From: Rossellomorea vietnamensis
Lineage (GTDB): Bacteria; Bacillota; Bacilli; Bacillales; Bacillaceae_B
Reading direction: 5' to 3'
DNA length: 36,058 nucleotides
Assembly: GCF_008180415.1 (NCBI RefSeq)
Contig: NZ_VTEI01000018.1
Coordinates: 28,790 to 64,847, forward strand
Position numbers and translations under genes: made by a program. Positions 14,916 through 24,308 of the stretch are shown here, piece after piece (the stretch's first letter is position 1; each line of letters begins with the position of its first letter). The notes beneath the pieces are model-generated. The model made no database searches. It saw nothing but the letters and a program-made list of their open reading frames with translations, and was not told the DNA's origin.

Positions 14916-17405
14916 ATGGAGAAAGCTGAGCATAGTGTCATGGAGCCGGTGAGGAATGTGGACATCCAGCAAACTAGATCGGAGTTCGCGATGGGGATGA
15001 AAGTCTTTTTGCAGAAGATAGAGTGGTTCTTCATTCAAAAAGGTTTTGTTCTCTTTGGTTTGGGATTTCTTTTGGGACGGGCCCTGATACTCTCACATTT
15101 GACACCTTTTGCCATGCCTTTTTTCGCCGCCGTTTATATGGTGCGAAGAGACCGTGCTCCTGTCGCACTGATGGGCCTGCTGGCCGGATCGATGACATTA
15201 TCTATATCTAATATTACGTATACGTTTGCCAGTTCACTATTATTCCTGATTCTTTTTAGAATAACGAGGAAATTTCAAAAGAGTGAGCTGAAGGCGATAC
15301 CGTATTTTGTGTTCTTCACGACCATTACAGCCAGCCTGGCCTTTGATTATATAGTCAATAGGGGGGCCGTTACAATTTACGACGGTGCGATGGCGGGGGT
15401 GGAAGCCACACTTTCCTTTATCTTGACACTGATTTTTATCCAAAGTGTCCCTTTGTTCTCAATCAGCAAACGGAAGAAGTCCCTCAAAACAGAAGAAGTG
15501 GTCAGCCTGATCATACTCCTGGCTTCTGTCATGACCGGAACCATCGGTTGGTCTGTATATGATCTTTCTATAGAACATATCCTATCGCGCTATCTTGTTT
15601 TGCTGTTTGCCTTTGTTGCGGGAGCTACTGTTGGCTCCACTGTCGGAGTGGTGACCGGCTTGATTTTCAGCCTTGCGAATGTGGCCAGTTTTTATCAGAT
15701 GAGCCTCCTGGCATTCTCAGGTCTTCTTGGAGGGTTGTTAAAAGAAGGAAAGAAGGCAGGAGCAGCCATTGGTCTGCTTATTGCCACATTGCTGGTCGGC
15801 ATGTATGGGGACGGTGATACATCATTGGCCAAAACCCTGTATGAGTCGGGTGCAGCCATCTTTCTATTGTTTCTCACCCCCCCTGCCCTCACTGGAAAGT
15901 TGGCAAAACATATACCGGGAACAACTGAATACAATCATGAACAGCAGCAGTATATCAGGAAAGTCCGTGATGTGACAGCAAGCAGGGTAGAACAGTTTTC
16001 TTCCGTATTCCAAGCACTTTCAAATAGTTTCTCAGGCTTGGAGGATAAGATGAACAACGAGGAGGAGGAAGAGAGAGAGTTTGATCAATTTTTGAGCAAT
16101 GTGACTGAAAAGACCTGCCAGACCTGTTTTAAGAAGGATCAATGCTGGGCCAGAAACTTCAATCAAACATACGATCTTATGAAAGATGTTATGTATGAAA
16201 TAGATCAGGGACAAGTCCCGCTTAGTGGAAAAACAGGAAGGGAGCTTGAAAAACACTGCGTTCGGTCCAAAAAAGTCCAAGATGTCATTTCCCAGGAGCT
16301 GACTTATTATCAAGCAAATCTCAAATTAAAAAAACAAGTACAGGAAAGCCGAAAGCTTGTGGCCGACCAATTGTTAGGTGTGTCCGAAGTGATGGGGGAT
16401 TTTGCCCGTGAGATTCAGAGAGAAAGAGAAAACCACCAACAGCAGGAGGAACAGATCCTCGAATCATTACAAGAATTCGGTATGGAAATAGAGAATGTAG
16501 AAATCTATTCACTGGATAAAGGGAATGTTGATATAGAGATGGCGCTGCCAAATGGGAATGGACACGGAGAAGGAGAAAAACTGATTGCGCCAATGCTGTC
16601 GGATATTCTGGGAGAAAACATCATTGTCCTGCGTGAGGAGCCTGCTGCATTCCCAAGTGGTCACTGTCAATTAACCTTCGGCTCTGCAAAAGCCTATATG
16701 GTGGATACTGGTGTAGCCCATGCGGCTAAAGGAGGGGGTCTTATTTCAGGAGACAGCTATTCGATGATCGAATTGAGTGCAAGTAAGTACGCTGTGGCGA
16801 TAAGTGACGGAATGGGAAATGGGGAAAGGGCACATTATGAAAGCAATGAAACATTGAGTCTCCTTCAGAAGATCTTGCAATCCGGAATAGAAGAAAAGGT
16901 GGCGATAAAGGCGGTCAATTCGATTCTCTCTTTACGAACGAATGATGAAATATTTTCGACTCTTGATTTGGCGATGATTGATTTGCAGGATGCGTCCTCA
17001 AAATTTTTGAAGATCGGTTCTACACCAAGCTTTATAAAAAGAGGGGATAAGGTAGTGAAGGTGGAAGCAGGCAATCTGCCAATGGGGATTTTCTACGAGT
17101 TCGATGTCGATGTGGTGAGTGAACAATTGAAGGCGGGAGACCTGTTAGTCATGATGAGCGATGGAGTATTTGAAGGGCCGAAGCATGTGGAGAATTATGA
17201 TGTGTGGATGAAACGGAAGATTAAAGAAGTGGATTCAGATGATCCTCAGACAATGGCTGATATTATCATGGAGGAAGTGATAAGAACAAGATCAGGAGAG
17301 ATAGAAGACGACATGACCATCGTGGTTTCGAAAATAAAGCACAATATCCCTAAATGGAGTTCGATCCCTGTGCAAAAATACAAAAGAAAGGAAAAAGTCT
17401 CATAA
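14916..17405 (+). CDS. spoIIE: Stage II sporulation protein E (SpoIIAA phosphatase)
   Basis: SpoIIE is a membrane-bound PP2C-type phosphatase that dephosphorylates SpoIIAA, freeing sigma-F in the forespore; it also interacts with FtsZ at the polar septum. The 829 residues match B. subtilis (827). An N-terminal region of about 10 transmembrane helices covers roughly residues 40-325. A central region follows (about 330-590, with a TCQTCFKKDQCW cysteine cluster). The C-terminal phosphatase (about 600-815) shows AISDGMGNGERA with metal-binding Asp near 631, MMSDGVFEG, and DDMTIVVSKI. The ATG follows AGGGGAGAGG. Transcription is expected from the Spo0A-type promoter directly upstream. Confidence 0.97.
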   Translation: MEKAEHSVMEPVRNVDIQQTRSEFAMGMKVFLQKIEWFFIQKGFVLFGLGFLLGRALILSHLTPFAMPFFAAVYMVRRDRAPVALMGLLAGSMTLSISNITYTFASSLLFLILFRITRKFQKSELKAIPYFVFFTTITASLAFDYIVNRGAVTIYDGAMAGVEATLSFILTLIFIQSVPLFSISKRKKSLKTEEVVSLIILLASVMTGTIGWSVYDLSIEHILSRYLVLLFAFVAGATVGSTVGVVTGLIFSLANVASFYQMSLLAFSGLLGGLLKEGKKAGAAIGLLIATLLVGMYGDGDTSLAKTLYESGAAIFLLFLTPPALTGKLAKHIPGTTEYNHEQQQYIRKVRDVTASRVEQFSSVFQALSNSFSGLEDKMNNEEEEEREFDQFLSNVTEKTCQTCFKKDQCWARNFNQTYDLMKDVMYEIDQGQVPLSGKTGRELEKHCVRSKKVQDVISQELTYYQANLKLKKQVQESRKLVADQLLGVSEVMGDFAREIQRERENHQQQEEQILESLQEFGMEIENVEIYSLDKGNVDIEMALPNGNGHGEGEKLIAPMLSDILGENIIVLREEPAAFPSGHCQLTFGSAKAYMVDTGVAHAAKGGGLISGDSYSMIELSASKYAVAISDGMGNGERAHYESNETLSLLQKILQSGIEEKVAIKAVNSILSLRTNDEIFSTLDLAMIDLQDASSKFLKIGSTPSFIKRGDKVVKVEAGNLPMGIFYEFDVDVVSEQLKAGDLLVMMSDGVFEGPKHVENYDVWMKRKIKEVDSDDPQTMADIIMEEVIRTRSGEIEDDMTIVVSKIKHNIPKWSSIPVQKYKRKEKVS

Positions 17406-17526
17406 AGAGAAGAGCCTCTTTTCACCATATTTTTAAACAGTTTGCTAGAATCTCGGTCATTGCTTAATCCAGCAGATTGAGAAATGAAGGGTGGTCACTA
17501 AGTGATGTCTATTGAGATAATTAAAT

Positions 17527-17655
17527 GGCTGCATTCGTAATGATTGTTACTTTCGGGTACCCAATAATTACTAAGATTTTTCTCTAAAAGGAGGAGATAG
17601 CCGATAATATTTACGGTGAATGATAGCGGTATTTTTCAAAGTATACGAAAGGGGA
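17527..17655 (+). mobile_element. MITE-like element, degenerate copy E
   Basis: The left end GGCTGCATTCGTAATGATTG continues into TTACTTTCGG, and the right end is AAAGTATACGAAAGGGG; both match the family ends of copy A with several substitutions. About 129 bp, with a shortened centre. It is in the 779-bp gap between spoIIE and yabS. Confidence 0.6.
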
Positions 17656-17694
17656 TTTCACATAGGGTTGTGGCTGTTTAAAAGTAATGGATTC

Positions 17695-17815
17695 CGGATC
17701 CAGGTGCACGGGCCTGAGGGGCTGGGCGCTGGAACTGGATTGCGGGGCTCGCTTGTCTGCTCCAATCCTCCTGCTTAAAGGGGATTAAGGTGAATAAAGC
17801 AACAATCTTTTAGGA
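17695..17815 (-). repeat. Composite repeat, copy 1
   Basis: GAGGGGCTGGGCGCTGGAAC is a diverged, inverted left arm of hairpin repeat HR. It is followed by TCCAATCCTCCTGCTTAAAG and then by AAAGCAACAATCTTTTAGG, which resembles the right end of the MITE-like family. The same three blocks in the same order occur at 28358-28495. Confidence 0.55.
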
Positions 17816-17816
17816 A

Positions 17817-17974
17817 GGAGTTTCCTCGTAAATTGCTGATTTCAGAAACATCCCTGGTATCGGATTTTCTCGATGAAATCAGAACTTTTTATCTGAACAG
17901 GTTATTCCACTCCATTATGGCGAATTTTTTTCTGAATCTATATGGAATCGCAGTAAAGTTTACGAAGAGAGATT
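17817..17974 (+). mobile_element. MITE-like element, degenerate copy F
   Basis: It starts GGAGTTTCCTCGTAAATTG with GCTGATTTCAG following, and ends AGTAAAGTTTACGAAGAGAG, corresponding to both ends of copy A. About 158 bp. The rest of the spoIIE-yabS gap (17975-18168) shows no gene that I can support. Confidence 0.55.
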
Positions 17975-18184
17975 TATAACATAAAAGGAATTGGAACGAT
18001 CGCTGATTCCGGAAAAGCCCACTAACGTGTAGACAGCAGAAGAAAGAATGAAACAAAGGTCTTTGAGACAGTGTCAGGTACTTTGAAAACAGCATGATAT
18101 ACGGATTCTATCAGCAATCCGAAGTATATTTCCCTCCTAAACTGGCGATGATGGTAACAAACAAAGTTAGAGGAGGGGAAACTG

Positions 18185-18922
18185 TTGAAGACAGGTACAC
18201 TTCGACAAGTTCTATTAATCACTGATGGCTGCTCCAATCAAGGCGAAGACCCGGTAGCGATGGCTGCATTGGCAAAGGAACAAGGGATTACCGTAAATGT
18301 AATAGGTGTGATGGAAAACGATTCTATTGATGAAAGAGGCATGGAGGAAATAGAAGGCATTGCCATGTCGGGCGGCGGTGTAAGCCAGATCGTTTATGCC
18401 CAGCAGCTGTCACAGACAGTCCAGATGGTTACAAGAAAAGCAATGACCCAAACCCTGCAGGGGGTCGTTAATAAGGAATTGAAGCAGATATTGGGGAAAA
18501 GTACCTCAATGGAAGAACTTCCTCCGGAACAGCGGGGCGAAGTGATGGAAGTGGTAGATGAATTAGGCGAGTCCGCAGACCTTGAAGTGTTGATTCTTGT
18601 CGATACTTCAGCGAGCATGAAGCATAAACTGCCAACGGTTAAAGAAGCCTTGCTGGACCTGTCTCTCAGCATGAATGCAAGAATGGGAGATAACATGTTT
18701 TCAGTATTCGTATTTCCCGGGAAAAGAAAAGATGTCGAAAAATTGCTGGATTGGACTCCAAAGCTTGAATCGCTGACGAGCGTCTTTTCAAAGCTGTCAT
18801 CTGGAGGAATAACGCCAACGGGGCCGGCAATTAGTGAAGCGATTTCTTCATTCAAGAAAAAACGTTCATTAAGGGGTTTGCTCTCACGTGATGATGAACA
18901 ATACTTGGAAGAAACAATATAA
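18185..18922 (+). CDS. yabS: VWA-domain protein YabS
   Basis: This 245-residue protein carries a von Willebrand factor A-like fold. A first VWA-like half (QVLLITDGCSNQG near the N-terminus) is followed by a second with an intact MIDAS motif DTSAS at residues 140-144 and PTGPAISEA near 220. VWA domains bind a divalent metal and usually mediate protein contacts. The start is TTG at 18185 after AGGAGGGG. It overlaps the start of the kinase gene yabT, so the two are probably translated together and may act together, as in B. subtilis. The function is unknown. Confidence 0.9.
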   Translation: MKTGTLRQVLLITDGCSNQGEDPVAMAALAKEQGITVNVIGVMENDSIDERGMEEIEGIAMSGGGVSQIVYAQQLSQTVQMVTRKAMTQTLQGVVNKELKQILGKSTSMEELPPEQRGEVMEVVDELGESADLEVLILVDTSASMKHKLPTVKEALLDLSLSMNARMGDNMFSVFVFPGKRKDVEKLLDWTPKLESLTSVFSKLSSGGITPTGPAISEAISSFKKKRSLRGLLSRDDEQYLEETI

Positions 18923-19871
18923 TTTTTCTTCAGGAACAAGAATTACCGGCAAGTGGCACAAACAACATTATACGATCGTGAAAGAACTTGGATACGGGGC
19001 AAACGGAATCGTCTACCTGGCTCAGGCGGGTGCGGATTATGCAGCACTTAAAATGAGTGACAGCTCGATGTCCATCACCTCGGAAGTAAATGTGTTAAAG
19101 GCTTTTGCCAAGGTCCAAGGAGCGCCTCTTGGACCTTCTTTGCTTGATGTGGATGACTGGGAGGCGGGAGGCAGGAGAATCCCTTTCTATGTCATGGAAT
19201 ATATTCAAGGACCGGACCTGTTGGAGTTTGTTCAAAAGAAAGGCTTCTCCTGGACGGGTGTACTTGTTGTACAGCTGTTGAATGACCTTCATCGTATCCA
19301 CCAGGAAGGCTGGGTCTTTGGAGATTTAAAACCGGATAATCTGATTGTTACAGGTCCGCCGTATAAACTCCGCTGTATTGATGTTGGAGGAACGACAATA
19401 CAGGGCCGGGCAATTAAAGAGTTCACAGAATTCTTCGATAGAGGATACTGGCTTGGGCATTCGAGGAAAGCAGAACCATCCTACGATTTGTTTTCAGCTG
19501 CAATGATTCTTATTAACCTCGCCTATCCGAAAAGGTTTAATAAAAGCGGAAGTGAGGGAATAGAGCAATTAAGGAATGCTGTAATGGCAAAACCGGAGCT
19601 TGCGAAAATGAAGGCGCCCATCCTGGGTGCCATTGAGGGCAGATACAGGACAGCTCTGGAAATGCGCCAGGCATTGCTGGATACATTCTCTGTAAAAAGC
19701 AAACCGGGCAATCATAAAGCCTATGCCGCTAATCCTCAGAAAAAGCAGGCCGCCGCCAGCCGTACTCAGCTCAGGCAGAAGAAAACAGGGGGAGGTTTCC
19801 TCGAGACGGTACTGGTTGTTATGATCGTATCTCTTCTATACTTTTTATACATCTATGGTGAACTTTTATAA
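18891..19871 (+). CDS. yabT: Hanks-type serine/threonine kinase YabT
   Basis: The 326-residue protein has a kinase domain (about residues 25-260) and a single C-terminal transmembrane segment (about 302-322), the YabT topology. The glycine loop is GYGANGIVYLA and the ATP-binding lysine is in AALKMSD. The catalytic loop reads FGDLKPDN, with Asp145, instead of the usual HRDLKPxN, and the metal loop reads DVG rather than DFG; both variants are, to my knowledge, normal for YabT. B. subtilis YabT is a sporulation kinase stimulated by DNA that phosphorylates RecA. The start is ambiguous: GTG 18888, ATG 18891 and ATG 18894 all lie behind AAGGGG at 18871. Confidence 0.92.
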   Translation: MMNNTWKKQYNFSSGTRITGKWHKQHYTIVKELGYGANGIVYLAQAGADYAALKMSDSSMSITSEVNVLKAFAKVQGAPLGPSLLDVDDWEAGGRRIPFYVMEYIQGPDLLEFVQKKGFSWTGVLVVQLLNDLHRIHQEGWVFGDLKPDNLIVTGPPYKLRCIDVGGTTIQGRAIKEFTEFFDRGYWLGHSRKAEPSYDLFSAAMILINLAYPKRFNKSGSEGIEQLRNAVMAKPELAKMKAPILGAIEGRYRTALEMRQALLDTFSVKSKPGNHKAYAANPQKKQAAASRTQLRQKKTGGGFLETVLVVMIVSLLYFLYIYGELL

Positions 19872-19960
19872 TTTTATCTTACTGAAGCAAAGCCGCTTGA
19901 AGTGTAATCGGGACCGTATATTGTTAAGATGGAAGAAAACATAGATCAGGAAGAGGAAGT

Positions 19961-21361
19961 ATGTTCATATATGAAAGAAAAGTCTTAGACTTTATAAGGA
20001 AACACAACCTGATTCAAGAGGGGGACTCAATCCTTGCTGCCGTGTCCGGAGGGCCTGATTCGCTTTCACTCCTTTACTTCTTGGATAAATACAAAAGGCT
20101 CTGGAATGCTAAGGTGGCAGCCGTGTGTGTGGATCATATGTTCAGGGGAGAAGAGTCTTACGAAGAGTTCCTTTTTGTGCAGGACTTATGCGGGAAGATG
20201 GGCATTCCTTTTTATGGTGAAAGAGTGAATGTGCAAGAAATCCTGAAAGAACGCAATGAAGGTCTGCAGGAAGGTGCCCGTAATATCAGGTACAGCCTGT
20301 TTGCCAAACTTGTCAATGGTGAGGGATTCACAAAGCTGGCTTTCGGACATCACGGGGATGACCAGGTGGAGACCATTCTGATGAGGATGACGAGAGGAAG
20401 CAGCATGGCTCGCAGCGGAATACCTGTCACAAGAGACTTTCATGGAGCACAGATCATCCGCCCCCTTCTTTGTCTGGAAAAGCCGGAAATCCTGGCTTAC
20501 TGTTCTGAGAGCGGATTGGAGCCGAAACATGACCCAAGCAATGAAAAAAGGGACTATACCAGGAACAGGTTCCGGCATGAGGTTCTGCCTTTCCTGAAAG
20601 GTGAAAATCCGCTTGTTCATCTTAAATTTCAACAATTCAGTGAAGAAGCAGCTGAAGATGAAGCACTTTTACAGACTCTGGCACAAGAAAAAATGGAAAG
20701 TATCCTTACAAAAGTCAAGGATGAAGCCATTGTTGATATTAAAGGTTTCCGGCTGATGCCTCTGCCTTTACAAAGAAGAGTGATTCATCTAATATTAAAT
20801 TATCTTTACAAAGATAGGCCTTCATCCTTATCATCTATACATATTCAAGATGTCTTAGCAATAATAATGAAAGACAGCCCCTCACTGAGTCTCGACCTTC
20901 CGGGAAACCTTAAAGCAATCCGTTCCTATAATCAATGTATATTTACATTTGGAGGCAGAGCAGAGGAAAGCGGCGATTTTTGTTATACATTGAACATAGG
21001 TGAAAGTGTTGAACTGCCTGATCATCGAATATTTATACTTCAAGAGGCTGAAGAACCGGGCATCCAGGCTGATTCCGTCATTTTCCAGAAAGTCAGTATT
21101 GCCTTACCGCTGAGGATTCGGACAAGGAAACCGGGGGACCGCATGAAAGTTAAAGGATTGAATGGTACCAAAAAGGTAAAAGATATATTTATCGATGAAA
21201 AGATACCAGTCATCCTTAGAGACAATTGGCCGCTCGTCACGGACGATCACGGCGAAATACTCTGGGTCCCTAACCTGAAGAAATCAGTCTTTGTCTGTTA
21301 TGAACCAGGTGATCCGGGTGAACATGTAAGGTTAATCTATTCACAGCAAACATCTTCCTAG
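19961..21361 (+). CDS. tilS: tRNA(Ile)-lysidine synthetase
   Basis: TilS attaches lysine to C34 of tRNA-Ile(CAU), changing its codon from AUG to AUA and its identity from Met to Ile; it is essential. The 466-residue length fits the long bacterial form. The N-terminal PP-loop ATPase domain carries SGGPDS at residues 29-34, with DHMFRGEES and FGHHGDDQVETILMR further on. The middle substrate-binding and C-terminal TilS domains follow (RKPGDRMKV near 390). The ATG follows GAAGAGGAAG. It is followed 12 bp later by hprT, the arrangement seen in B. subtilis, where the two proteins interact. Confidence 0.96.
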   Translation: MFIYERKVLDFIRKHNLIQEGDSILAAVSGGPDSLSLLYFLDKYKRLWNAKVAAVCVDHMFRGEESYEEFLFVQDLCGKMGIPFYGERVNVQEILKERNEGLQEGARNIRYSLFAKLVNGEGFTKLAFGHHGDDQVETILMRMTRGSSMARSGIPVTRDFHGAQIIRPLLCLEKPEILAYCSESGLEPKHDPSNEKRDYTRNRFRHEVLPFLKGENPLVHLKFQQFSEEAAEDEALLQTLAQEKMESILTKVKDEAIVDIKGFRLMPLPLQRRVIHLILNYLYKDRPSSLSSIHIQDVLAIIMKDSPSLSLDLPGNLKAIRSYNQCIFTFGGRAEESGDFCYTLNIGESVELPDHRIFILQEAEEPGIQADSVIFQKVSIALPLRIRTRKPGDRMKVKGLNGTKKVKDIFIDEKIPVILRDNWPLVTDDHGEILWVPNLKKSVFVCYEPGDPGEHVRLIYSQQTSS

Positions 21362-21373
21362 GAGGCAGACCAA

Positions 21374-21922
21374 GTGTTAAACAAAGATATCGAGAAAGTG
21401 CTTATTACTGAAGAAGAGCTTCAAGAGAAAATCAAGAAACTGGGCGGTGAGCTTACAGAGGAATACAAGGATGGCTTTCCTCTGGCTATAGGAGTACTGA
21501 AAGGTGCTATGCCTTTTATGGGTGATCTGCTTAAGCGTATGGATACATATTTGGAAATGGACTTCATGGATGTTTCCAGCTATGGAAACTCTACCGTTTC
21601 TTCTGGAGAAGTGAAAATTGTCAAAGACCTTGACACAAAAGTCGAGGGCAGGGATATCCTGATCATCGAGGATATTATTGACAGCGGATTGACTCTGAGT
21701 TACCTTGTTGAACTGTTCCGTTACCGTAAAGCAAAGTCAATCAAGATTGTAACGCTTTTGGATAAGCCATCCGGAAGAAAAGCAGACATTAAGGCTGACT
21801 ACGTTGGGTTTATTGTCCCTGATGAGTTTGTTGTTGGATACGGCCTCGATTACGCAGAAAAGTACCGCAACCTGCCGTATATCGGTGTGCTGAAACCTGA
21901 AGTATATAGCGGCAAGGAATAA
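21374..21922 (+). CDS. hprT: Hypoxanthine-guanine phosphoribosyltransferase
   Basis: HprT converts hypoxanthine and guanine with PRPP to IMP and GMP in purine salvage. The 182-residue protein has the PRPP-binding loop IIEDIIDSGLT (residues 97-107), the KGAMPF motif near 43 and the DFMDVSSYG flexible-loop region near 63-71. The start is GTG at 21374, after GGAGGCAG and 12 bp past the tilS stop, so it is co-transcribed with tilS. A sigma-A-type promoter for ftsH follows. Confidence 0.96.
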   Translation: MLNKDIEKVLITEEELQEKIKKLGGELTEEYKDGFPLAIGVLKGAMPFMGDLLKRMDTYLEMDFMDVSSYGNSTVSSGEVKIVKDLDTKVEGRDILIIEDIIDSGLTLSYLVELFRYRKAKSIKIVTLLDKPSGRKADIKADYVGFIVPDEFVVGYGLDYAEKYRNLPYIGVLKPEVYSGKE

Positions 21923-21979
21923 GAGCAATCTAATGAGAACGAACATTTGTCAGGAACTATCAATAAAGGAAGCTAATTG

Positions 21980-22009
21980 TTGTCATACCATGATTTTCTA
22001 TGATACTAT
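21980..22009 (+). promoter_or_regulatory. Sigma-A promoter of ftsH
   Basis: TTGTCA (21980-21985) and TACTAT (22004-22009) are separated by 18 bp, about 37 bp upstream of the ftsH start. Confidence 0.7.
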
Positions 22010-22045
22010 TTTATATAGCTTTTTTACCGTGGGAGGAGGTAAGGG

Positions 22046-24001
22046 ATGAACCGGATCTTTCGAAACACCATATTCTACTTACTAGTATTTCTCGTCATAA
22101 TAGGTGTGGTGAGTTACTTTAATAACAGCAACGAGCCAACAGAAAACATTAAATATAACGAATTCATCACTCACTTGGAAGATGGTGAGGTAGAGTCGTT
22201 TTCCATCCAGCCTGAAAGAGGCGTTTATCAGGTTAGGGGACAACTGACTGGATATGAAGAGGAGCAATATTTCCTTACCAATGTACTGGGGAATGACTCC
22301 GAGATATTGGAACGGATCAATACAGCAGCCGATGAAAGCGGCATTGAAGTCGATGTCCTTATGGCAAAAGAAACAAGCGGCTGGGTATCTTTCTTTACAA
22401 CGATTATCCCGTTCGTGATCATCTTTATCCTATTCTTCTTCCTGCTGAACCAGGCGCAGGGCGGCGGAAGCCGGGTTATGAACTTCGGCAAGAGCAAAGC
22501 CAAGCTTTACAGCGAAGAGAAGAAGAAAGTGCGATTCAAAGATGTTGCCGGAGCGGATGAAGAGAAAAATGAACTTGTCGAAGTCGTGGAATTCCTTAAA
22601 GACCCGAGAAAATTCTCTGAGGTTGGCGCGCGAATTCCTAAAGGAGTCCTTCTTGTCGGACCGCCGGGTACTGGTAAAACATTGCTTGCCCGTGCTGTTG
22701 CTGGAGAAGCGGGAGTACCATTCTTCTCTATCAGTGGTTCTGATTTCGTCGAAATGTTCGTCGGTGTCGGTGCATCACGTGTACGTGACCTATTCGAAAA
22801 TGCGAAGAAAAATGCCCCGTGTATCATCTTCATTGATGAGATTGATGCAGTGGGACGCCAGCGTGGCGCAGGCTTAGGTGGAGGCCACGATGAACGCGAG
22901 CAGACATTAAACCAATTGCTTGTTGAAATGGATGGATTCGGAGCGAACGAAGGAATCATCATCGTCGCAGCGACAAACCGTCCTGACATTCTGGACCCTG
23001 CCTTACTGCGTCCTGGACGTTTCGACCGTCAAATCACAGTGGACAGACCAGATGTCAAGGGCCGTGAAGCGGTGCTTAATGTACATGCCAGAAACAAGCC
23101 GCTTGATGATTCAGTAGATTTAAAAGCAATCGCAATGAGAACACCAGGTTTCTCTGGTGCAGACTTAGAGAACCTGTTAAATGAAGCGGCGCTTGTAGCT
23201 GCCCGTGAAAACAAAAAGAAAATCGATATGCGTGACATCGATGAAGCGACTGACCGTGTCATTGCAGGTCCTGCCAAAAAGAGCAAGGTCGTTTCTCAAA
23301 AAGAACGCAAGATTGTGGCATTCCACGAAGCTGGGCATACCGTTATCGGTCTTGTGCTTGATGAAGCCGAAATGGTCCACAAAGTTACCATCGTACCACG
23401 CGGCCAGGCTGGCGGTTATGCTGTAATGCTTCCAAAAGAAGATCGTTACTTCATGACAAAGCCTGAGCTCTTGGATAAGATTACCGGATTGCTTGGCGGC
23501 CGTGTAGCAGAAGAAGTTATCTTTGGTGAAGTATCCACTGGTGCTCACAATGACTTCCAGCGTGCCACAGGCATTGCCCGCAGAATGGTTACTGAATTTG
23601 GGATGAGTGATAAGCTTGGACCAATGCAATTCGGTTCTACTTCACAGGGGCAGGTATTCCTTGGCAGAGATATTAACAATGAACAAAACTACTCCGATGC
23701 AATTGCCTATGAAATTGATCAGGAAATGCAAAGCTTGATTAAGAGTTGTTATGAAAGAGCTAAAACAATTCTTACAGAGCATCGTGATAAACTGGAACTT
23801 GTCGCAAACACATTGTTGGATGTAGAAACATTGGATGCCGGACAAATCAAGCATCTAATGGATCACGGCAAACTTCCGGACCGCGGTTATGGAGATGACG
23901 AAGCACCTGGCAAAGATGATGTGAAAGTGAACATCCAAAAGAAGGATGATACGCCAAAACCATCAGATGAGTCAGCTGCAGAGGATAAAAAAGAAGATTA
24001 A
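22046..24001 (+). CDS. ftsH: ATP-dependent zinc metalloprotease FtsH
   Basis: FtsH is a hexameric membrane-anchored AAA+ protease that degrades misfolded membrane proteins and regulators, including Spo0E in B. subtilis, and is needed for sporulation. The 651-residue protein has transmembrane segments at about 7-25 and 116-134 enclosing an extracytoplasmic domain. Walker A GPPGTGKT is at 205-212, Walker B IIFIDEIDA at 260-268, and the second region of homology (ATNRPDILDPALLRPGRFD) at 309-327. The zinc-binding HEAGH is at 427-431. The C-terminal tail is charged and low-complexity, variable in the family. The ATG follows GGGAGGAGG. A promoter upstream and a terminator downstream suggest a single-gene transcript. 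Confidence 0.98.
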   Translation: MNRIFRNTIFYLLVFLVIIGVVSYFNNSNEPTENIKYNEFITHLEDGEVESFSIQPERGVYQVRGQLTGYEEEQYFLTNVLGNDSEILERINTAADESGIEVDVLMAKETSGWVSFFTTIIPFVIIFILFFFLLNQAQGGGSRVMNFGKSKAKLYSEEKKKVRFKDVAGADEEKNELVEVVEFLKDPRKFSEVGARIPKGVLLVGPPGTGKTLLARAVAGEAGVPFFSISGSDFVEMFVGVGASRVRDLFENAKKNAPCIIFIDEIDAVGRQRGAGLGGGHDEREQTLNQLLVEMDGFGANEGIIIVAATNRPDILDPALLRPGRFDRQITVDRPDVKGREAVLNVHARNKPLDDSVDLKAIAMRTPGFSGADLENLLNEAALVAARENKKKIDMRDIDEATDRVIAGPAKKSKVVSQKERKIVAFHEAGHTVIGLVLDEAEMVHKVTIVPRGQAGGYAVMLPKEDRYFMTKPELLDKITGLLGGRVAEEVIFGEVSTGAHNDFQRATGIARRMVTEFGMSDKLGPMQFGSTSQGQVFLGRDINNEQNYSDAIAYEIDQEMQSLIKSCYERAKTILTEHRDKLELVANTLLDVETLDAGQIKHLMDHGKLPDRGYGDDEAPGKDDVKVNIQKKDDTPKPSDESAAEDKKED

Positions 24002-24007
24002 CTAATA

Positions 24008-24046
24008 CAAAGGCACCAGCTTCCATGCTGGTGTCTTTTGTATTTT
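24008..24046 (+). terminator. Intrinsic terminator after ftsH
   Basis: AAAGGCACCAGC and GCTGGTGTCTTTT form a stem around TTCCAT, with a T-rich tail. Confidence 0.9.
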
Positions 24047-24131
24047 TATGACATGGTTGATGGCTGTGGAAGGTACACTTCCCGCAGAGTGGTGGAAATC
24101 CATTACTGTTTGTTTAAGGTTCTTTTCTTAA

Positions 24132-24221
24132 GGCTGTTTTCGGAAAGATTGAGGTGATGGAAATCCAGTACTATTTAATCAACCATATTCTTTGGGAAAA
24201 CAGACTTGTTTAAAAACAGCT
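24132..24221 (+). repeat. MITE-like remnant G
   Basis: GGCTGTTTTCGGAAAGATTG at the left and AAAACAGCTT at the right give a short inverted pair related to the family left end. The ATTGTTGCT core is degraded. It also overlaps a short direct repeat, TGGAAATCCATTACTG (about 24090) and TGGAAATCCAGTACTA (about 24159). Low certainty. Confidence 0.4.
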
Positions 24222-24261
24222 TAAGAGTAAGACAACAGCTTTCACCAAACGGATTCAATTG

Positions 24262-24270
24262 TGGTATGAT
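24262..24270 (+). promoter_or_regulatory. Extended -10 promoter of coaX
   Basis: TGGTATGAT at 24262-24270 fits an extended -10 element, with a weak TTCACC -35 at 24241, about 40 bp upstream of the start codon. Confidence 0.5.
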
Positions 24271-24308
24271 GTTGGCAGAATGAAATCAATGTTTAGTGGG
24301 TGAAAAAA

